From Wolfiporia cocos (lineage: Eukaryota; Basidiomycota; Agaricomycetes; Polyporales; Phaeolaceae), in the NCBI GenBank assembly GCA_029448655.1, contig JACCLO010000005.1:1426001-1490000 (forward strand): 64,000 nucleotides of DNA, written 5' to 3'. Both the position numbers and the translations under genes were made by a program. A model generated the notes under the pieces. That model ran no database searches, was not told the DNA's origin, and worked only from the letters and a program-made list of their open reading frames with translations. Positions 47,727-61,400 of the stretch are shown here, one piece after another (positions within the stretch are counted from its first letter, which is position 1; each line of letters begins with the position of its first letter).

Positions 47727-50700
47727 TTAGCCGTCTACTCTCCGCCGTTTTTTCGCCCGCTCGCGCTTAGCTTCGAATTCGTGCCACTCTCCTTCCATAG
47801 TAGACAAGCTAAAGAGTGGGATAAGCAAGCGGAAGGAACGCGAGAGCATGGCTGACATACTTTGCAGGTGCGGCGGGCGTAGGCTGTTCTTGGTTGAAGT
47901 AAGCTGCTTCCAAAGCTTGCGCAGCGGTCACACGTTGCGCGGGATCATATGTTAACAAGCGCTCTGCAAGGTCAAGACCAGCGGGAGAAAGCCACCTGGA
48001 ATGGTACCTCGTGAGCAGATTACAACATGGCCAAGCTAACTAACCAAACCCACTTCTCAAACAACTGCCGGAAATGGTTGGGGATCGCCTCTCTGGGTTT
48101 GACCAGCTCGTACCACGGGAGACTAGTCATCCCAGGCCAATGTTCCACGACCGGAGTGCCAAGGATTCTGTAAATCACATCAAGTTGGTGGATCTCATCG
48201 TTGCCTTGGAAGACGGGCTTCTTAGTGAAAAGTTCCAGCATGATGCATCTAGCAACGGAATTTTTAGTGAGCATGCCACGAGTAAAACGCGCGGACCCAC
48301 CCTGCGCTCCACATATCGACTTCGGGCCCGTATACGGTCGTCCCGAACAATAGCTCTGGCGGCCGATACCAAAGAGTTATGACGCGATTTGTATAGTCAC
48401 TACGCCTCCGTTTCTGGTAGAAGCGCGCCAGGCCGAAGTCCCCGAGCTTCAGTTCTCCCCGGTTGTTGATGAGAATGTTAGAGCCCTTGATATCTCTGTG
48501 AATGACTCCTTTGTGATGGAGGTATGCGAGTCCTGCGAGCATCTGCCTGCAGAATGACTTCAAATGTGCGTCGGTGAACGAGAACTGGGTCTGCGACAGG
48601 ACACCCGTGAGGTCATGGTCCATGTACTCGAACACCATGAACACGGAGCCTAATCATTTGTCAACAGAGCACGCAGGGAACGACAGCAGGTAGGCTTACC
48701 ATTGGACACCATCATTTCATAAAGCTGCACGACATTATCGTGTCGCAATGACTGGAGGAGCTTGATTTCACGCATCGCAGTCACAGGGAAGCCGTCACGT
48801 TCAGCCTCCATACGGATTTTCTTGAGTGCAACGAATCGTCCATCTTTGGAATTGCGAGCCTTCCACACTTGGCCAAAAGTACCCTCGCCTACTTGGTTCA
48901 GACAGTCGTATTGTCCATAACGGAAAAGCGGTACTTGCGGCACGGAGGCCGCAGGCTGTGCGACGGATTCATCGCGTGGCCCCTCTCGTGAACGTTCATG
49001 GGGTCGTTCTTGGACAATGCTCTGAGCTGTCAAAGGCGCCATGTGAACGAAACCAGGTCGCTTAGGTAAGCCGTTGGTGATGGGAAGTCCATTAGTCGAC
49101 GAATGGTGTGCTTCATCTGGCCGCGCTGCGCCTCTAGATGAGGCTGAGGGGAGAGGAGAGGGAGCAGATATCGGTGTTCTGACGGAAGCAGATAGAGGGG
49201 AAGGTGCAGCTCTGTCGGTGGACTCAAGATGCTCATCCAGAGTGCTCCTTCGCTCCTGTGTGGACCGATGGTCTGGTGAGCGTTTGTCAACAAATGATGG
49301 ACGCGGCGGTAAGCCATTGCCGTTGACTGTGGGAGGTGGTTTGCGGGGGATTGAAGGGTGATGATGAGAGGGCTGAGCCGATGACACGAAGCGGGTAGGC
49401 GCTGGAGTCGGAGGAAGGGTGGCCGGAGGCTTCCGCTCAGGAGTTGCTGCCGGTTCGCTTTCATCGTCATCATCACCGGGAAAGAATCTCTTGACTGCTG
49501 AGCTTGGTTGTCCGATGGGTTTGAACCCAGCGTTTCTCGATGTCGACGGAGTGATACGGGGAGCTGTAGAGGTGGCAGTGGCTTTGCCGCGGGATTCAGT
49601 CGGCGAGACATCCACAGGACTCTGTGGTCGCCGAGTATCAGATGCAGGAGATGGAAGACTGGGAGGGGGAGGCATCGCAGAGGATACATGCGTATCCAAA
49701 TCTGAATGCTTTCTATGGGACGGTGAGTGGGTCCGTTGCTGTAGCTGGAGATCAATATGCAGTTGCGACATTTGCAAGTCAAGATGCTTACTGAGAACCG
49801 CTGCTCGGGCGAATAATGTTTGCCTCTGTTCCTCTTCCGTGGCGGCTCACGCTCAGCGCGGATTAGATCGAGAGCAACAGCATTGAGTGGCGTCGCTTGT
49901 GGGAGGCGATGGACGGTGCGGGTTCGTTCTCGAGGGCTACGAGTTGGACTCCTGCTTCGGCTCCTGCTGGTGCTCATGGAAGACGACGGACTTCGTCTGC
50001 GAGCTCGCCCGCGGCTGTCAATGCTGCGGACGCTCGGAGGAGATATTGAAGGGGAGCGTGGATGTCTCGACACCCACTCGCGAGAATCTCTCCTCCGCCG
50101 TTTTTCAAGAGGACTCGGACTGCGACCACGTACTCGACTATCGTCTCTGCGCCGACGTCTAGGAGCGTCCGACGATGGCGAACGACTCCGAACGGAACGC
50201 TTGGAGTAATACGACTCGGCAGGTGAACGAGACCTCACCGGAGAGGGAGATGGTCGCTGGCGACGCTTTCCGGCCGAACGATTGATATTTTTGTTATATG
50301 GTTTAGGGTCATCTCTGCGCGTCCAACTACAGAACGTGATTAAGAGCATGGCATCGAGAACAACGGAAAAACGCACTTGTTCAACTGATTATCGTCCGCT
50401 CGCCAATCTCTCCCCTGCTTGTTCCGTTTACCGCCCTTCCCATTTTTGTTATTGCGAGATTTGTTGAGTTTTTGATTGCGGTGCCCTTGAGAGCCTGGCC
50501 GAGTGCCAGGCTGCCAGGAAGCCGATGGCTCCCAGGAGCGATCTACTCCATGTCGTGAGCTTTCTCCGTGAGCCCCAGACCATTGTCGAGAGGAATCGTC
50601 ATCCCATCGACTCTCGGTCTGCCTCGGTTGCCACCCGGAATCTCTCTGCCACCCAGAGTCTCTACCTCTGTGTTCGCTCCTAGTCCAGCCATCGTCTCGC

Positions 50701-50993
50701 CTGTCGTACGGGTATGGCGGACGATCCCTCTCGCTCTGCCCGCCCCCATCTGCGGGCCAATCATCGTACCTACCACCGTCACGGGTGGGTGTCCACTGTG
50801 GGGCATAAGCTATGCGTGTCTCAGAACTTGCACCAAATGAATCCCAGTATCCTGGGTCGTGATCCCTCCTACCATTACGCCCATAATTGTCCTGACTTGG
50901 GTAGTTGTAGCGGTTGTGGGTTTGAGGACCATCGGCTGATCGCCAATACTCAGTGCCACGGCCGTTGCGCGACGACGAGCCGTCTTGCCTCAT
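47727..50993 (-). CDS. ctk1: CTK1/CDK12-type cyclin-dependent kinase
   Basis: Kinase subunit of a CTDK-I-like complex that phosphorylates Ser2 of the RNA polymerase II CTD during elongation. The N-terminal 500 residues are disordered: a Gly/Arg/Asp/Trp-rich part (MRQDGSSSRNGRG), then a classic RS region (SRSRSRSPTRSPRERTRT), then Ser/Pro-rich sequence. The kinase domain has GEGTFGQVWKA, the lysine in VALKKIRME, the cyclin-binding helix PVTAMRE, HRDIKGSNIL, DFGLARF and the T-loop YTNRVITLWYRPPE. CMGC-type sequences follow to the end LSTMEGEWHEFEAKRERAKK. The stop is at 47727. In the disordered part, near 49840, the frame changes between two plausible readings; a 47 bp intron (donor GTAAGC) can explain it. 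Confidence 0.9.
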
Positions 50994-51940
50994 GTTGCTG
51001 GTAGTTGACCCTTTCAGAAGCGAAGATGTTCTGCAGCTCTCAAAATGGTGAGAAACTGTGCGATATCAGAAGGAGCTGGGATAGAGCTCCTTCCGGCGGC
51101 TGAGGTGGTGATGGGATGCAGTGTCGATGTCTCAGTACAACCTTGCCGTGCTTCCCACTGACCTTGATGAGTGGTGTTGCACAAGAGCGTGTAGGCGGAG
51201 CGTGAGCAAGTGGTGGCAAGCAGTCAAGATGGACGCTCGCGTTACGTGTCGTGACGGGCTGTCTGGCTCGACGGCCAAGGACTTCCCCTAGGATTCGACA
51301 CAATTGTGGCCTGGTCGATCAAGTCGGTAGTTCAACTGATTGGACGGCAAGACCGTATGCCTTCGCAAATCACTCAAAGTTCCAAAGATACGAGACCACT
51401 GGCGAGACTTGAGCAGGGAGAGAGCCCGGTAGGATCAAGAAGAGGACGGAGTCAGCACGGCGTTCAACATGAGTACATCCAGGAAGCGAAAATTTCTACT
51501 TACATTACAGCGAGTTAGAAGCTGCTGTGAAACATTCATGAAAAATCACAGAACAGAGACAGTTCGTACGGCAAAGCGTCCACGACAGCGGCACCAATGT
51601 ACGGCCAGCGGGAGGCACGGTGAGAGATGCAATGACCGCAACGTCTTTTTATGCGCAAGCATCAATCAACGTCGTGCGTACGATTTTGCCACAATCAACT
51701 TCAAAGTCTCCAAATTCTACCAACTTGAGATAGCGGTCAATGGACAATGAATTGCTATCAAAGCAATCGAGTCAACTGGCGCGCGATGGTGGTGGTAGTG
51801 AAAGATCAGCTACATTGTATGCGCATGCAGCCTGAGCCCCGCCACTTCCTCTGCTTGCGCCACTCTGCCTTCAGGCATAGTCACTGTGATACTACTACAT
51901 AATGTACAGCTACGAACAGTTTCGTGGTCTCAGAAGGATC
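50994..51940. other. Intergenic region upstream of ctk1
   Basis: About 950 bp between the ctk1 start and the stop of the WD40 gene, both on the minus strand. Frames here are short and without motifs. It should contain the ctk1 promoter and 5' UTR and the WD40 3' UTR. Confidence 0.4.
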
Positions 51941-54159
51941 TCATTGGGTTGTACATGGAACATCCTCAATATTGGTACCTTCGACCATTCTGAGTTGATA
52001 GCTGAGGAAAAGTCTGGCCAGGTCGACGCGACGTGATGAAGCGGTGCGATTTCGCTGCATGATAGATTCAGCATTCTGCATTCGTGAAAAAGCACTGGGC
52101 CCTCGAGCGGGCGCAAACAGCTGCAGCAGCGGACCAGGTTAAAGCAGCAGTTTCGCCCAAAGCTGCTCACATACCTTGACTGTTGTGTCGATCCCACTGA
52201 CCGCAAGCAAAGGCAGCTGTGGGTGATCCTCGATGACATTCACCACACTGCCATCTCCTTCTAGGATGTTATGCAACTGGCCATTGGCTTTCTTCCAGAT
52301 GAAGACATTGCCGTCATCCGAGCCTGATGTCACAAATTCATCCTGAGGACCCAAGAAGTTGACTAGCCAGCAGCGTCAGAGTCAGATAAAGCAGCAAATA
52401 AGATGCACCCACCATCTTTGACAGTCTCTACGTTACATGCCCCTTCAAAGCGAGCCCGAGGATAGACAACGGATATACGATCCGTCGCTTGATACCCTCC
52501 ATGCATCTCGTTATCCTCTTCCTCTTCTTCCTCATCCTCATCCTCATCCGCATCCTCATCGTCCATTATATCGTCGTGTTCGTCGTCATTCACACCAGTT
52601 AGAGGGGACGCGGTGCCGATAGTCAACAAAGCCTCCTCTGCCATGACCCGGTCAATATCTTCGTCCATTTGGATGTCCGTCTCAAATTGCGCCCGGGCCG
52701 TGCCCGTGCTTGACGAGCGTGCAGACCGCTCTCGCGAGGATTTGCGATTAGGCGGGATAATAAAGGACTTCGCCTTTGCTTTAGACTCCAGTGGGTCGTC
52801 TTGCGTCGAATATAGATATACAGCATCGCAGCTGTATGCTATTGCACGTCAATCGAGGACTCTCCACAACTTTGTAGCCACCTACACAACAACACCTGCG
52901 ATGTAGTTAGTTGTTCATCAATTGCGTGTAAAGGAGGGATGCACATGAAACTCACCTCATGGCCATTACTCGAAGCCATCTTCGCGCCAGTGATATGCTC
53001 GTGACCTGCCCGCTCGCCTTCTGCAAGGCTGGTGCGCCCAAACCGCCTGACGCAAGTCGTTACGTTGTCGACGTCTGGCGACATGCCCCATTCTTCTTGG
53101 AACGACCGTCCAACATGTCGTCGGTCGAACAAATATCCCTATACGACGTCAGGCGGCCAGCATTCGCGCGATTCAATCAGAGCGGACTCACATAGGGCGA
53201 TTCTCCCGCCACCACAAGCTGATACGGGGCGAGGGGAGAGCGTGCGATCGTGCTCAAGTCGAAGTTCAGTTTGATGAGCGGTGCAGGGCACGCACCCGAA
53301 GAACAGTTGTGCGGAACGCGTAGGTCATGCTGGCGTACCGTTCCATCCTGGTGAGTCGCTGAGTAAGTTACAAAACAAGGGTTATTGGTCAAGAAAACGA
53401 TACCTCGGACACCGTCAGAAACAGATCTGGGCTTTCCTCTGTGATGATCCGCTTTACTCTATTACCGTGGCAGCGAATAACGCGGACATTCGCCTGGCGG
53501 GTGCTGAAACGTGTCTCTCCGCCGTACCGCGCAGAGGGAATAGTTGCTCCTACATCGCATACACGGACCTCGCAGTCGCCTGCCACCGTCACTCTGCGTC
53601 ATGTAATTCAACGCTCAGCCAAACTACTTGGACTAAGAAGGTAGCGGGCTTCAATGGTAAAATGACGCACATGCGAGACGAGCTAGGCAGCATTTGCGCA
53701 TTGAAGATGTTTGCAGCATGCCCAGTCTCTACGACGGCTTCGCAAACAAAAGGGTAGTCGTTCGAATCATCGCTTGGGTCTATCCGCCACAAACGGATAC
53801 TGTCCTACCAAAATACCAAGATGAGTGGACACATCGCACTGGAACAGTCGAGCCGGAAATACGTACGTCCTGTCATCCCCGCCACTGATGAGGAGTTCGC
53901 CGCCTCGCGCCCAGGATAGGGCGTTTACGCACCTACCGATGCAGACGCAACATAGAATAGGGGCCAGGTCAGTCAAGTACGAACCAGGTCAGACGCATCA
54001 AACACACCCGGTATGGCCATCATGGTCACCACCAAGAACATTGACCCTGTCCAAGGTGTGGTCGAGCGAGGAGGATAGCAGCCGGCGTTTCCCTCTTGCG
54101 AGTGCGCTCGTCGAGGGTGAGTGCAAACTGAATATTGTTGATGGGAGGTCGTTGGCCAT
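51941..54159 (-). CDS. WD40-repeat protein, DCAF6/Iqw1-like (DDB1-CUL4 substrate adaptor type)
   Basis: WD40 proteins of the DCAF6/DCAF8 group bind DDB1 and bring substrates to CUL4 ubiquitin ligases; the yeast-type homologue is Iqw1. The start at 54159 (MANDLPSTIFSLHS) is upstream of the first repeat, HTGCVNALSWARGGELLISGGDD. Later blades include VRVIRCHGNRVKRIITEESPD, DGTVRQHDLR and FLGPQDEFVTSGSDDGNVFIW. The last one, VVNVIEDHPQLPLLAVSGID, is the hallmark of the group. Between the fifth and sixth blades is a very acidic insert (about 20 Asp/Glu, 52500-52570). A C-terminal helix with RLFLSYQLRM ends at 51941. About nine introns are needed. The family is fairly sure; binding to DDB1 is inferred. 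Confidence 0.8.
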
Positions 54160-54470
54160 ACAGTGCTCGTAATCTCTGCACGCGTGAACGCTGGTATGAG
54201 AACGCTATTGCTCCAGAAGCAGTGGCGGCAGCAACCTCAGTGCACAGCGCACATGGAGCCTTCTAGATCCCAGGAGTAGAGTTCACAAAGCGTCCACTCG
54301 ACAGTACCGGCTCCACATTGATACCGGACACATAATTGAATGGTGAATACATCAAGACATTAATGTCATTGCAGGACTATGATGGTACAAACGACGGGCA
54401 GAAAATCGTGAATGCAGTGGGATATCTGGATCTACAACATGATGACCTCCTCCAGTTGTAGTGCGTACAA
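54160..54470. other. Spacer between pep4 and the WD40 gene
   Basis: About 310 bp between the pep4 stop and the WD40 start, both on the minus strand. It holds the WD40 promoter and the pep4 3' UTR; nothing else is seen. Confidence 0.4.
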
Positions 54471-56034
<1,564 letters not shown>

Positions 56035-56322
56035 GGTGGTGGGAGTCAAGACGGCTGCGTGCACAGTTCGCCTCTGGGGGAGTGTCACCGTTACCCCCGC
56101 GTCGGGTAGCGGAGCACGGCAACCACCGCACGGGCGCCGATCGCGAGCAGGATCCTGCTACATTGCCAAATGTGGCTGAGCTTTGGTACGAATTCATAGT
56201 TTGGCCGCGCAATGTCCAAATTGGCTCTCGGCCATCACTCCGTCTACAAACAGTTTGGTCTGCGCCTCATGCAATTCACCATTAGACCACCTTGAAGCTT
56301 CTCTGCTGCCTGCTGCTCGAAA
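56035..56322. promoter_or_regulatory. Divergent promoter region, pep4 / bromodomain gene
   Basis: 288 bp between two divergent start codons; it must carry both promoters. No specific site is claimed. Confidence 0.4.
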
Positions 56323-58351
56323 ATGCCGTCGAACGCCCGCGCACGACGCGCCCCCAGCTCCCCCGATTCGTTGACCCTGAACAACGTCGAACGGCTGCTG
56401 TTTGCCCAGGCGGTCTATGAGTACGGCGCGGAATCATGGCAGGAGGTCTCCAGAGTGCTCTCCAAGCACCCTATGGTATCGCGCTCAAAGGGCTTCTTCA
56501 CCCCACAAGTCAGCCTGCACTGGTCTCTGTTGCGTTCTTCGCCGCATTGAATGGCGCGTTTGTATCCTAGACATGTCCTGTTATATACGCCCAGCTCATG
56601 GAGGAAGCTGGCTTGGAATGGTCAGTCGCGTTATCGTGGTAGCATCCCATTGCGACCTCATCATATGTGTGTTATGGAAGTCCTGAGAACAGTGCGCTCC
56701 CGAAAGGTAACGCGTGCCTCACATGCCGCGAATCCCGAGTGTATTGTCCCACTGAGCTGCACACGCCTAGCCCCCGAACATCTGAATCTTGCGCGGCGTC
56801 ATTATCAGGCGCGGATGCTGGAGCTTCGCGAACTCATTGCGGCCGAAGAGGCCAAGTTCAAGTGCGTTTTGACGACCAACATGCGATATCCGCTGGCTCA
56901 CATGTTGACAGAACAATCGTGAATGAGATTGATGAGATACGAAGTGGTTTGTGGGACCACAAGATCCGCGAAAAGTTGGGCATGTCACCGCAGCCATCAG
57001 CAGCATCACCTCCGACGGAACAGCCGTCTGTCGAGGAGCCGCAACATTCTCCGCCGCCTGTTGATGCCGACAATGCTGACATCACGATGGAGACGAGGCA
57101 CGAAACGCCGCAGCCAGAGGAATACGCTTCCCAGGGTTTGGCGAGAGCCTCAAGCGCACCCCAGGCTTCAGAAGAGCATATCAATGTCGAGGAAGAGCGT
57201 ATTGAGGAAGAGCGTGTCGAGGAGGAGATTCCTATACCAATGGTCGTCGAGGATCTCGTCGAATCACGCGACGACGTTGAGGTATTTTTTAAGGTGCTCA
57301 GCGCATTGCATTATACAGGATTGATGATATTCTCTCAGGCTGCAATAGAAGAACAGCAACCTGCAGACGCTCGTACTGAAGAGGTTCCGCCGCCTGCAAC
57401 CGAAGTAACCGACGTCAGAGCAGGAGACGTTGAATTATCGCCCACTGTAGAGGATGAAGTGGGCGGACAAGAGCAGGATCTTACAGAAGATGTGGACATC
57501 CCTCCCGTCGAGGAGCAGCATTCACCCCGCACGCCGTCTCCCGAACAAATTTCTGTTCCCTCCTCTCCAGAAAAGCCTCTCATGGAGCTAGCACAGGAGG
57601 CGGAGCTGTATAATGCAGCTCCTCCGGATGAGTCTTCTGATCAGGTCCAAGCGGCTGAGACAAGTCGTTCTGAAGGTATGTGCGGTCGGTCGTGACGATC
57701 GCTCAATTCATATACCGTGTATACTAGGCAAACGCAAGGCCTCCGAGGTTGAGAGTCCGCCACCCGAGTCGCAGCGCGAGAGAAAGCGCCAGCGCGAAGA
57801 CACCGAGACTTTGGCGGAGGAGGAAGATGGTACGTCTCTCTTCGTGACGTCTGTCTATTCCTAGCTCAACTGGCCGTAGTCCCTGCGATGCCCAGTCCCA
57901 GACCAGCCACACAGTCCCGCCGCGCTGGTCGCCCACCAGGCACCGACACGCCCGCGGTCTCGAAACGATTCCAAAACATGATCACGATGCTGCACTCGCA
58001 GATCTCGCAGCACCGCAATGGAAACATATTCCACAATCCTATCCGGAAGATCGAGGCACCGGACTACCACGACATCGTGAAGCGGCCGATGGACCTCAAA
58101 ACAGTGAAGGCCCGCATCAAGGATGGGCTGATCTCCAACTCGCTCGAGTTTCAGCGCGACGTGTACCTCATGTTCGCGAACGCGATGATGTACAACCGCC
58201 CTGGGTCGGAGATATATAACATGGCGGAGGAGGTACGTGTCACGTAAACTCTAGCGTAGCGCCCATGGACTCACCACATTCATAGATGATGCTAGCGAGC
58301 GAGATTCACATCAACACATTCCGGCAAACGGAGGGCTTCCACCGATTGTAA
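56323..58351 (+). CDS. Bromodomain protein, BRD8/Bdc1-like
   Basis: BRD8 (Bdc1 in fission yeast) is a subunit of the NuA4/TIP60 histone acetyltransferase and reads acetyl-lysine. The N-terminal SANT-like region has VERLLFAQAVYEYGAESWQE and SKHPMVSRSKGFFTP. A helix follows (RRHYQARMLELRELIAAEE). A long acidic, Pro/Glu-rich linker ends in a nuclear-localisation-like patch (KRKASEVESPPPESQRERKR). The bromodomain is at the C-terminus: FQNMITMLHSQISQHRNGNIF, DYHDIVKRPMDLKTVKARI, and NAMMYNRPGSEIYNMA, with the acetyl-lysine-binding Asn in MYNRP. A final short exon ends GFHRL at 58351. About seven introns are inferred. It converges on tra1 with 99 bp between stop codons. Confidence 0.83.
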
Positions 58352-58450
58352 TACATCTCGCGAGCTCATGAAATCGAGTAGCAATGCAATGGATACACTG
58401 ATGTACACATGAGATATATATACACGAGACACGATCCCTCCAATACAAAT
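58352..58450. terminator. Short convergent spacer, bromodomain gene / tra1
   Basis: 99 bp between two stop codons of converging genes; their 3' UTRs probably overlap. Confidence 0.4.
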
Positions 58451-61400
58451 TCAGAACCAAGGGACAAACAACTCCAGCATCTTGGTGAGATTTATCGGAT
58501 TAGTCGCCGCACTGATCATCTGTGTGACCGTGTGGAACACTGGAACAGTGTTTGCGGGTAATGGGCTTGTGAGTACCTGATGATGGTGTTAAACGAAACG
58601 CCACTTGAGGAGAAATTGCAACACACCTGTTCGCGCTCAACCTTGCATGCCATTGTCTCTGCTCTCTTGACAATAGCATCAGAGGTGATGGCCATCATTT
58701 GGCGGAATGAGATGTCGAAACTCCACGGCTTGCGCTGTCGGTGCAGCCATGTCATTGTTTCGTCCCGCACGTATAAGCAAAGATGGTAGTCCATGTCAAA
58801 CTGCTTCTGATGAGTATCACTGTGATATGAGAAAAATCATGTTGCATACCTCCGGTTCAGTCAGACAGCGTCCGATTGCCATGATTCCTGCAGCGAGGAT
58901 ACCCTCAATGAAAATCGGGCCTAGGAAGTGTTGCATATTAGGCGTCAGCCGGAATGGTACATGGTCGCCCGAATGGAAGATTGGAGGCTGAGTAGTGATT
59001 CCTTGACGGAGAATCAGGGAGATGGTCATTCACAAAAGCGAGTGAATGCATACCAGGGAGCAATTCACTCATTGCTATTTGACCAGTTGAGCGAGAGAGG
59101 TGGAAACGTGAAGGGATACGACTTGAAAGACAGAGGATGTATGTCATGAAGCTTGTTGCCGCAAGCTGGAGAGCAAACTGCTTGCGCATGCGCCAGAGGT
59201 CGCAAGGCCCATCCATCGTGCGGACCATAAACTGCGTATACAGAAATTGAAGGCGCAAATCACCAAGAAACTATCATACTCACGCGAGTGAGAACGTCTT
59301 CTGGCACCATCTTTAACGCCACTTCATCATGCAGGTCCTTCCTAAGCATAATGGCAACGGTCTCGTGTTTTTCAGGCTGATACTCCCGTGAGCGACAATG
59401 AATTAACAGTGAATACTTGTGCCGCTTACCATCCTCCCGTTGACCAGCTGGTACTCGCGCATCGCCGCCTTGAATTTCTCGCCGATGTAAATGATAGGGT
59501 CCTCCCTGCCCATTCCGGTATTTTCGCAATGCTGGTCGTAGATATCGCCCAAAGTGATATACGAAGAGTCGTTATGGAGCAAGCGAAGGCTGTTCCCACA
59601 TGGAACAGCAACAGGAATATGGAAGTGCAGGTTGCGCCTGCGGCTTTCCTTCTTGCGATATAGCGTGCTAAGGGACGTTCAGCCTCGGCCAGAAACATAC
59701 AGGAATTGAGGCAGACTCACGCATTGAAAGTGCGGAACAGGTTCATGACTCTCTCCTCTCGACGGCAATGCCTTCCGGACGGGAGCTGAACCGCGAACGA
59801 AGTCTTTGAGTTATCGTGTCCATATATGATCAAGCGCCTCCAACAATAGCCATGAGATCGACAGTTCTCGTACTTTGGACCGAACTTGAGAATTTTTATG
59901 AAAGCGGTGTTGCTATCCTTATCCTGTCGCAGTATGAGGTACAATATCTGAAGTACACATGATGTGTCTTACCTCTGTGTACTGCCCGGGCACCTCGATT
60001 TCATCGAACTTGCCGTATTGGAAATCGATAAGCCAATGGCTTAATGCATCCAACGACATAATGCGAGGTCGTGCATCCAACAACCGTTCGTGCTTTTCTC
60101 TCCACTGTTGCAAGCGTTGAATATACTCATATAGCGATGGTTGGCTCTTTATGAAGTCATCCTCGTATTCTTTCTGTGAAAGGCGATGTCAGCTAACGCA
60201 AATCCTACTCAACCTCATCGACTGACCCGTGTGGATCCTGACAAGTTCTGCGCCAATTGAGTCAAGGTAGAAACAATAGTAGACGGTAGTCGCCCGTCAT
60301 CGTCTTGATCAAGGCGTTGTAGGTAATGCTTGAGGCGAAGGCATATCAACCATGGTCCGGACGCAGAATAATAGCATAACTTACTGTCATTGCGTCCTGA
60401 AGCAGCATACACACAAGTCGGTAGACCTCGTCATCGGGTGTCGCCTTGAATCTCATTGCGATCTGCTCAACCATAGTCTCCATACTCAGGATAAGTAGTG
60501 GGAACGCAGTCTTCAGTATCTGCACCACCTCGTCAACGTAATCCCAAGATTGGCGCACAGGATGGCTGGAAGACGCGTCAGAAGCAGAATTTCCAGAAGG
60601 ACGAACAACTGGCTGGTTTCCGTCCATGGGGCGTGGTGCAGCGGGGAGGGCTTGCGATTGCACAGAAGCATCGTCGGCCGCGGGCTTCCCCTCAGCGGTG
60701 TGGTCTGCCGTGGCATCTGACATAGGATGATCGGGATCCTTTTTGGCCCCATCCACTGTTGCAGCTTGCGAGGCTGAAGTCTGAGAAACTCCCGCGTTGA
60801 GGGCTCGTTGTGCCGCCATTTGAGCTTGACGCTTCACGAGTGCCATCTCTTCTTTGGTGGTGCGTAAGTGGAAAAAGAGTGCCTGCCGATAGTATTAGCC
60901 TCATCTTGCGGAAACAAATGTTGAACGAATACCTGAGGATATAGCTTGGCCAGATTAAGCAGGACGAATCGCGCTTGTTTAACCTCGCGCTGAGAGATTG
61001 ACAGGCAGAGCTGGGGTATAAGACTGATCCAATACCAAAGCGCAGTTTCTCCCTTGTAGGTGTCGAACGCGCGCGATATAGTGTACGTGCCGTCGTCGAC
61101 GCTCAGCAGCCATAAGACCCGGGTTAACAGGGGCCGGCTCTTCCTATTCTTGTAAAGTCCTGCGGCTTGCATGTAACAGCTGACCGCATTGGCAGCGTAC
61201 GACATGTCGTTGGGAATCTCCTTGAACATGCGATCGTTGAATCTGCCCCACGCGGCCCATGCCTTTGCTTGTCCCATATCAAGCTGCACTGCCTGACCGA
61301 AGGCATGATTGGCTTCATCATTCCGACCAAACTTTGCATGGAACATGCCCTTCAACGTGTAGAATTCCGCTTTCTGAGAAATCGAGAAGTAGATCAAGTT

